Shown in pieces: positions 60,859-64,000 of a DNA stretch of 64,000 nucleotides (positions are counted from its first letter, which is position 1; every line of letters starts with the position of its first letter). The position numbers were made by a program, and so were the translations under genes. Under the pieces are notes generated by a model. It saw only the letters and a list, made by a program, of their open reading frames with translations. It had not been told where the DNA came from and did not search any database. Source of the DNA: Hymenobacter persicinus (GTDB taxonomy: Bacteria; Bacteroidota; Bacteroidia; Cytophagales; Hymenobacteraceae). The DNA lies in contig NZ_SEWE01000016.1 in the NCBI RefSeq assembly GCF_004167665.1, forward strand, positions 33,518 to 97,517. The letters are read 5' to 3'.

Positions 60859-60866
60859 CAAAGGTA
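60859..60866 (-). promoter_or_regulatory. -7 box 6 nt from the queA ATG
   Basis: TACCTTTG on the minus strand is a full match to TAnnTTTG, so the transcript may start at the ATG. Confidence 0.5.
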
Positions 60867-60923
60867 AGCGCCCGGCCCCGCGAAATTCACGGGACCGGGC
60901 GCCGGGCAAAGTCGGAAAGCAGA

Positions 60924-61703
60924 TTATTTGGCGCGCCGGAAAAACATCAGGTGCTGCTGGGGCAGGGCTTCGACGCTTTCCACGAACTCCAAGCCCACCG
61001 CACTCATTTCCCGGCGGGCCTGCTCCACGCTCATTTTGTGAATGCGCTTGATGGGCACCTTGGGGTCTTCGGCCCGGTACTCGACCAACGCCACGCGGCC
61101 GGTGGGAGTGAGGGAGGCCCGCACGGCCCGCATGATTTCCCGGGGATGGTCAAATTCGTGGTAGGCATCCACGATGAGCACTAGGTCGACGCCGCGGGCG
61201 GGCAGGTTCGGATTCTGGACCGTGCCCAGCACCGGCTCCACATTAGCCGCTTTGTAGCGCTCCTTGTTGGCCTTGAGCGAGGCTATCATCTCGGGCTGAA
61301 TGTCGACGGCCAGCACCTTGCCCTTGGGCACGAGCGGACTGATCAGAAAGCTGAAGTAGCCGGTGCCCGCGCCCAGGTCCGCCACTACGTCGGTGGGCTT
61401 GAGCTTGAGCTCCCGCAGCAGAATATCGGTGCCTTCTTCTTCCTTGCGGCCGCTGCGCTCGAGCCAGTCGGAGCCTTCGTGGCCCATCACGTGGGCAATT
61501 TGCCGGCCCAAATAGTAGCGGCTGATGCCGTTGGGGTCGGCCGGGGGGCGGGTTTCGTAGCCGGTCGAATCGGGGGGCATGCGCCGGCGCTGCTCGGCCA
61601 GCGTGGCTGCGGTGCTTTCGGCCGGAAGCTGGGTGCAGGCCGAATGCAGCAGGAAAAGACCCGGGGCCAGCAGCCGCCAGGAACGGGCAAAAGCAATAGT
61701 CAT
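60924..61703 (-). CDS. Methyltransferase-fold protein with a lipoprotein signal
   Basis: A 259-residue protein with a class I SAM methyltransferase domain (motif I VVADLGAGTGYFSFLIS, motif II VLAVDIQPEMIASL, then VDLVLIVDAYHEFDHP). The N-terminus MTIAFARSWRLLAPGLFLLHSAC ends in a lipobox-like Cys. SAM is not expected in the periplasm, so either the domain has another role, the leader is not a signal, or translation starts later (M at the start of RMPPDSTG). The methyltransferase fold call is firm; export is inferred. Confidence 0.82.
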   Translation of the reverse strand: MTIAFARSWRLLAPGLFLLHSACTQLPAESTAATLAEQRRRMPPDSTGYETRPPADPNGISRYYLGRQIAHVMGHEGSDWLERSGRKEEEGTDILLRELKLKPTDVVADLGAGTGYFSFLISPLVPKGKVLAVDIQPEMIASLKANKERYKAANVEPVLGTVQNPNLPARGVDLVLIVDAYHEFDHPREIMRAVRASLTPTGRVALVEYRAEDPKVPIKRIHKMSVEQARREMSAVGLEFVESVEALPQQHLMFFRRAK

Positions 61704-61798
61704 AGGCACGAGGCAAATAAACTGGGTTTTCCTTAACATTCACCGACTCCAATGGGTTCGGCGGCCCGGCATAAACGGATTTCGGACAGACTTTTTTA

Positions 61799-61818
61799 TA
61801 TAGCGTTTTCCCGCTATA
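61799..61818. promoter_or_regulatory. TATAGCG-N6-CGCTATA inverted repeat
   Basis: TATAGCG (61799-61805) and CGCTATA (61812-61818) flank a 6-nt spacer. The inner TAGCG-N6-CGCTA has the same half-sites and spacing as the aceB palindrome. It may be an operator or a small hairpin upstream of the lipoprotein gene at 61951. Confidence 0.4.
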
Positions 61819-61950
61819 ACCCCTATGAAGCTAAACACTTGGGAAAGCCTCCCGGCCCGGCGGGCCCGGACAGTTTGCGAAAAAAATCTACTTTTTCGCT
61901 TTCTCTGCGTAAAATGGCCGTCATCGAACTTTTACCAAACCCCAAGATCC

Positions 61951-62517
61951 ATGAAACACTTGTCCGGAATTCTGAACAAGCTGACGGCCCTGGCGGCCGT
62001 TGCCGTTGCCCTGAGTAGCTGCAGCCGCGGCGAGTATGCCGTGCTGCCCAAGACCACGCCCTACCACGAAACGCACCGTTCGGTAGCCGTTACGCCGGCT
62101 CCGGCCGCCGCTACCGAGGCTCCCGCCGTGGAGGCCGCCCCCGCCGCTGAGGTTGCCGTAGTACCGGCCGCACCGGTTGCCGCTCCCGCCCACCGCGCTC
62201 CGGTTACGGCGGCTGCTCCTGCCGCCGCTGCCGTGAAGGCTCCCGCCGCGCACAAGCTGAATCTGGTGCAGCGCGCCGCCGTAGCCAAAGTGGTGAAGCA
62301 AGTGAACAAAGTGGCCAGCAAGACTTCCTTCACCAAGAAGGAAACAGCTTCGACTTCGAAGCTCAGCGGCAACATCCGCACGGGTATCATCCTGTTGCTG
62401 GTGGGTCTGCTGGTTTCCCTGCTGGGCGGTATCAGCGGTATTTTCAGCATTCTGGGCGGTATCATTGCCATCATCGGCGTAGTACTCATCATCCTGGGCT
62501 TGCTCGACGAGATTTAA
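61951..62517 (+). CDS. Ala-rich lipoprotein with C-terminal membrane helix
   Basis: A 188-residue lipoprotein (signal MKHLSGILNKLTALAAVAVALSSC). SRGEYAVLPKTTPYHETHRS follows the Cys, then an Ala/Pro/Val-rich linker (about 50-108), a basic segment (VVKQVNKVASKTSFTKKE) and two hydrophobic segments (RTGIILLLVGLLVSLLGGISG and FSILGGIIAIIGVVLIILGLL). It is similar in layout to the lipoprotein at 62900. No function is known. The upstream in-frame extension is ignored. A strong terminator follows. Confidence 0.75.
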   Translation: MKHLSGILNKLTALAAVAVALSSCSRGEYAVLPKTTPYHETHRSVAVTPAPAAATEAPAVEAAPAAEVAVVPAAPVAAPAHRAPVTAAAPAAAAVKAPAAHKLNLVQRAAVAKVVKQVNKVASKTSFTKKETASTSKLSGNIRTGIILLLVGLLVSLLGGISGIFSILGGIIAIIGVVLIILGLLDEI

Positions 62518-62533
62518 GCCTTGCTTAAACCAT

Positions 62534-62573
62534 AAAAAAAGCCCCGCCGGAACGTCCGGCGGGGCTTTTTTTG
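62534..62573 (+). terminator. Terminator of the Ala-rich lipoprotein gene
   Basis: AAAAAAAGCCCCGCCGG pairs with CCGGCGGGGCTTTTTTT around a short loop. Confidence 0.85.
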
Positions 62574-62588
62574 CGCGTTACCACTGCC

Positions 62589-62746
62589 TTACATCGGGTC
62601 CACGTCAGCCACGAGCCGGGTCGGCTCGGATTATTTCCGGTCTTTGACCACGTTCATGGCTGCCATGATCTGGGCCTGGGCGGGCTTGAGCACCGCACCC
62701 GGTCTAGCTTGACGGTGATTTCCTGCAGGTAGAAGTTGCGGATGCG
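62589..62746 (-). pseudogene. Degenerate copy of the priA 3' end
   Basis: Read on the minus strand this is the same C-terminal segment as at 63677-63838, but 4 nt shorter, frameshifted after KLDR and interrupted by TAA after VVKDRK. The end still reads LVADVDPM then stop. PriA is the primosomal replication-restart helicase. No other part of the gene is present, so this is a relic of duplication. Confidence 0.75.
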
Positions 62747-62908
62747 GCAGATATGAGAAGGGACTTCGGACCCCGCCGGTTCACCGCGCTTGGGTGAGCA
62801 GAAGGGTAGCCCGTCTGGCTATTGGCCGGTGAGCGAACGGTGTTGATATAATCCCTTACTTGCGGGCAATAATTGCCACGTATTACTTATCCTTTACTAA
62901 TGAGATTA
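62714..62908. repeat. 195-bp direct repeat, copy 1
   Basis: Identical to 63806-64000, where the window ends, at a distance of 1092 nt. It runs from inside the priA-tail copy to the first codons of the lipoprotein gene. The true repeat is probably longer than the window shows. Confidence 0.95.
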
Positions 62909-63664
62909 TATAGCCTGTGGCTGGGCCTGGTCTGGCTCGGTGCCCTGGCCGGCTGCCAGAGCACCCGCCTAGCCACCCGCCTGCCCGCCGAGGCCGCGCC
63001 CAGCTACCAGCACTCCAGCATTCATCCGGTGAAACCGACCGAGGTGGTGGCCACCCAGCCGGAGCTTACTGCCTCGGTTTCACCGGATACTGCCACCGCA
63101 GGCCAGACTCCAAATCAAGCGTTGGTAAAAAGTCGTCCGGTCTACCACCGCGGACCGGCTACCTCCCCCGACACAACTTTGGCTCGCCCGGCAGTCGGCT
63201 TAGTGCCCACCGGTAAGCCGGACACCTTCACGACGCTGGTAAACCTGACTGGGTTAGCCGTTGCCACGGGTGGCGTAGTGGGCGCGGCTGGTGCCCAGGG
63301 CAATTACTCAGAAATCACCAGGTTTTTTGGGGTGTCCTTGCTGCTACTGGGCCTGGCACTGTTGTTTTACCAGAGCACCAACGGGCGCTGGCGCCTGGCC
63401 CGGCAAGCCCGGCGGGCCGCCAAGCAGCCGAATGCTCCAGCTGCCCTGAGCCCCGAAGTCCAGATTCAGCGAAACTTACGGCTGGGCAAATGGCTGTTGC
63501 TGTCAGGTGCATTCCTGCTTGGGCTGGTCGTCGCCCTTGCTTTCCTGCTGCCGGTAATTGAAATCGGGGTTTTTACGTTGAATTTGTTGCTTGTAATGCT
63601 GGCCTTGAATCTACTGCTGGTCGGAAGCACTATATCATTGCTGGCATTGCTGGAAGGCAGCTAA
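62900..63664 (+). CDS. Lipoprotein with several membrane segments (tandemly duplicated gene)
   Basis: A 254-residue predicted lipoprotein (MRLYSLWLGLVWLGALAGC, lipobox Cys19). A polar Pro/Thr/Ala-rich region (20-120) follows, then hydrophobic segments at about 125-142 (TLVNLTGLAVATGGVVGA), 152-168 (GVSLLLLGLALLFYQ), 204-222 and 226-247. A basic cytosolic-looking stretch (WRLARQARRAAKQ) lies between. ATG 62900 is used; a TTG at 62873 is possible. It resembles the lipoprotein at 61951 and starts again at 63992, so it belongs to a tandem array. Confidence 0.75.
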   Translation: MRLYSLWLGLVWLGALAGCQSTRLATRLPAEAAPSYQHSSIHPVKPTEVVATQPELTASVSPDTATAGQTPNQALVKSRPVYHRGPATSPDTTLARPAVGLVPTGKPDTFTTLVNLTGLAVATGGVVGAAGAQGNYSEITRFFGVSLLLLGLALLFYQSTNGRWRLARQARRAAKQPNAPAALSPEVQIQRNLRLGKWLLLSGAFLLGLVVALAFLLPVIEIGVFTLNLLLVMLALNLLLVGSTISLLALLEGS

Positions 63665-63676
63665 GCCCGCCCAGCC

Positions 63677-63838
63677 TTACATCGGGTCAACGTCGGCGAC
63701 TATGCGGGCCTGCTTGAACTCCTTCTGGTCCTTGACCACGTTCATGGCGGCTATAATCTGGCCCTTGGCGTGCTTGAGCACGGTGTGTTCCCGGTCGAGC
63801 TTGATGGTGATTTCCTGCAGGTAGAAGTTGCGGATGCG
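63677..63838 (-). pseudogene. Truncated priA 3' end (53 codons)
   Basis: On the minus strand the frame reads RIRNFYLQEITIKLDREHTV and on to ARIVADVDPM then stop, a clean C-terminus of PriA (replication-restart helicase). Upstream of RIRNF the frame runs into unrelated repeat sequence and a TAG, so there is no complete gene here. Its start coincides with a duplication breakpoint. An intact priA is expected just beyond the array. Confidence 0.78.
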
Positions 63839-64000
63839 GCAGATATGAGAAGGGACTTCGGACCCCGCCGGTTCACCGCGCTTGGGTGAGCAGAAGGGTA
63901 GCCCGTCTGGCTATTGGCCGGTGAGCGAACGGTGTTGATATAATCCCTTACTTGCGGGCAATAATTGCCACGTATTACTTATCCTTTACTAATGAGATTA
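63806..64000. repeat. 195-bp direct repeat, copy 2 (truncated by the window edge)
   Basis: Identical to 62714-62908; see that entry. It contains the truncated priA start and the upstream region of a second copy of the lipoprotein gene. Confidence 0.95.
63992..64000 (+). CDS. First codons of a second copy of the duplicated lipoprotein gene (partial)
   Basis: ATGAGATTA is the same start as at 62900 and lies 1092 nt further on in identical context. Only three codons are visible, so it is inferred from the repeat. Confidence 0.55.

Noticed and set aside
62710..62908. Insertion sequence ends as explanation of the 195-bp repeat.
   Set aside because: No transposase, terminal inverted repeat or target-site duplication is visible. 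The repeat runs through the priA tail into the lipoprotein gene, which fits tandem duplication.
1..64000. tRNA genes, rRNA genes, CRISPR arrays and complete insertion sequences.
   Set aside because: No cloverleaf pattern, regularly spaced repeats or transposase motif was noticed in any intergenic region. This was a reading by eye, so a short RNA gene could have been missed.

Overview
The window is chromosomal DNA of a GC-rich member of the Bacteroidota, most likely Hymenobacter or a close Cytophagales relative. The evidence is two SusC/SusD pairs, type IX secretion proteins (PorQ and a PorE-like OmpA protein), GatC, a prfB with a programmed frameshift, and many upstream matches to the Bacteroidota promoter (TTTG, about 19 nt, TAnnTTTG). 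No tRNA, rRNA, CRISPR array, complete insertion sequence or prophage was recognised.

Layout. 1-4063: a candidate RiPP or metal-handling operon: a partial gene, a ferritin-like (VioB-type) enzyme, a 216-residue precursor with 14 cysteines, a DUF692/MNIO iron oxidase and a DUF2063 partner. 4070-16406: housekeeping (dxr, rseP, lon, hslU, an SDR enzyme) mixed with envelope genes (PorE-like protein, PorQ, DUF6702). 16507-28585: two Sus-type uptake loci on the minus strand, with a cytochrome c/monooxygenase-like gene between them. 28866-37505: minus-strand genes prfB, ilvE, cobalamin adenosyltransferase, a LolD/MacB-type ATPase, a large membrane-TPR protein, gatC, plsC and a Nudix hydrolase. 37658-37813 may encode a structured small RNA. 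38360-46120: rnhB, a CZB-histidine kinase-response regulator module, gcvT, comB, a MazG-like protein, dtd and a GT-C membrane protein. 46211-50893: GDSL-like lipoprotein with a FadL porin, then mltG with a methyltransferase. 51062-55793: the glyoxylate shunt (aceB, aceA) facing a RamB-like regulator across a perfect palindrome. 56066-61703: RNase D, queA, a predicted lipoprotein methyltransferase and small proteins. 61951-64000: Ala-rich and membrane lipoproteins in a tandem duplication that has broken off copies of the priA 3' end.

The best candidate for an undescribed system is the left-edge DUF692 operon. The precursor holds two imperfect copies of a cysteine module and lies between two predicted O2-activating iron enzymes. 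It resembles bufferin-type copper-binding RiPP loci, but the precursor is much larger and has no clear signal peptide. Other points of interest are the aceB/regulator operator, the duplicated lipoprotein/priA-tail array, the small-RNA candidate, recurring intergenic inverted repeats built from short stuttering words, and three genes whose -7 box lies only 5-6 nt from the ATG (leaderless mRNAs).

All functions rest on motif recognition by eye; no database search was run. Promoter and terminator calls are pattern matches.
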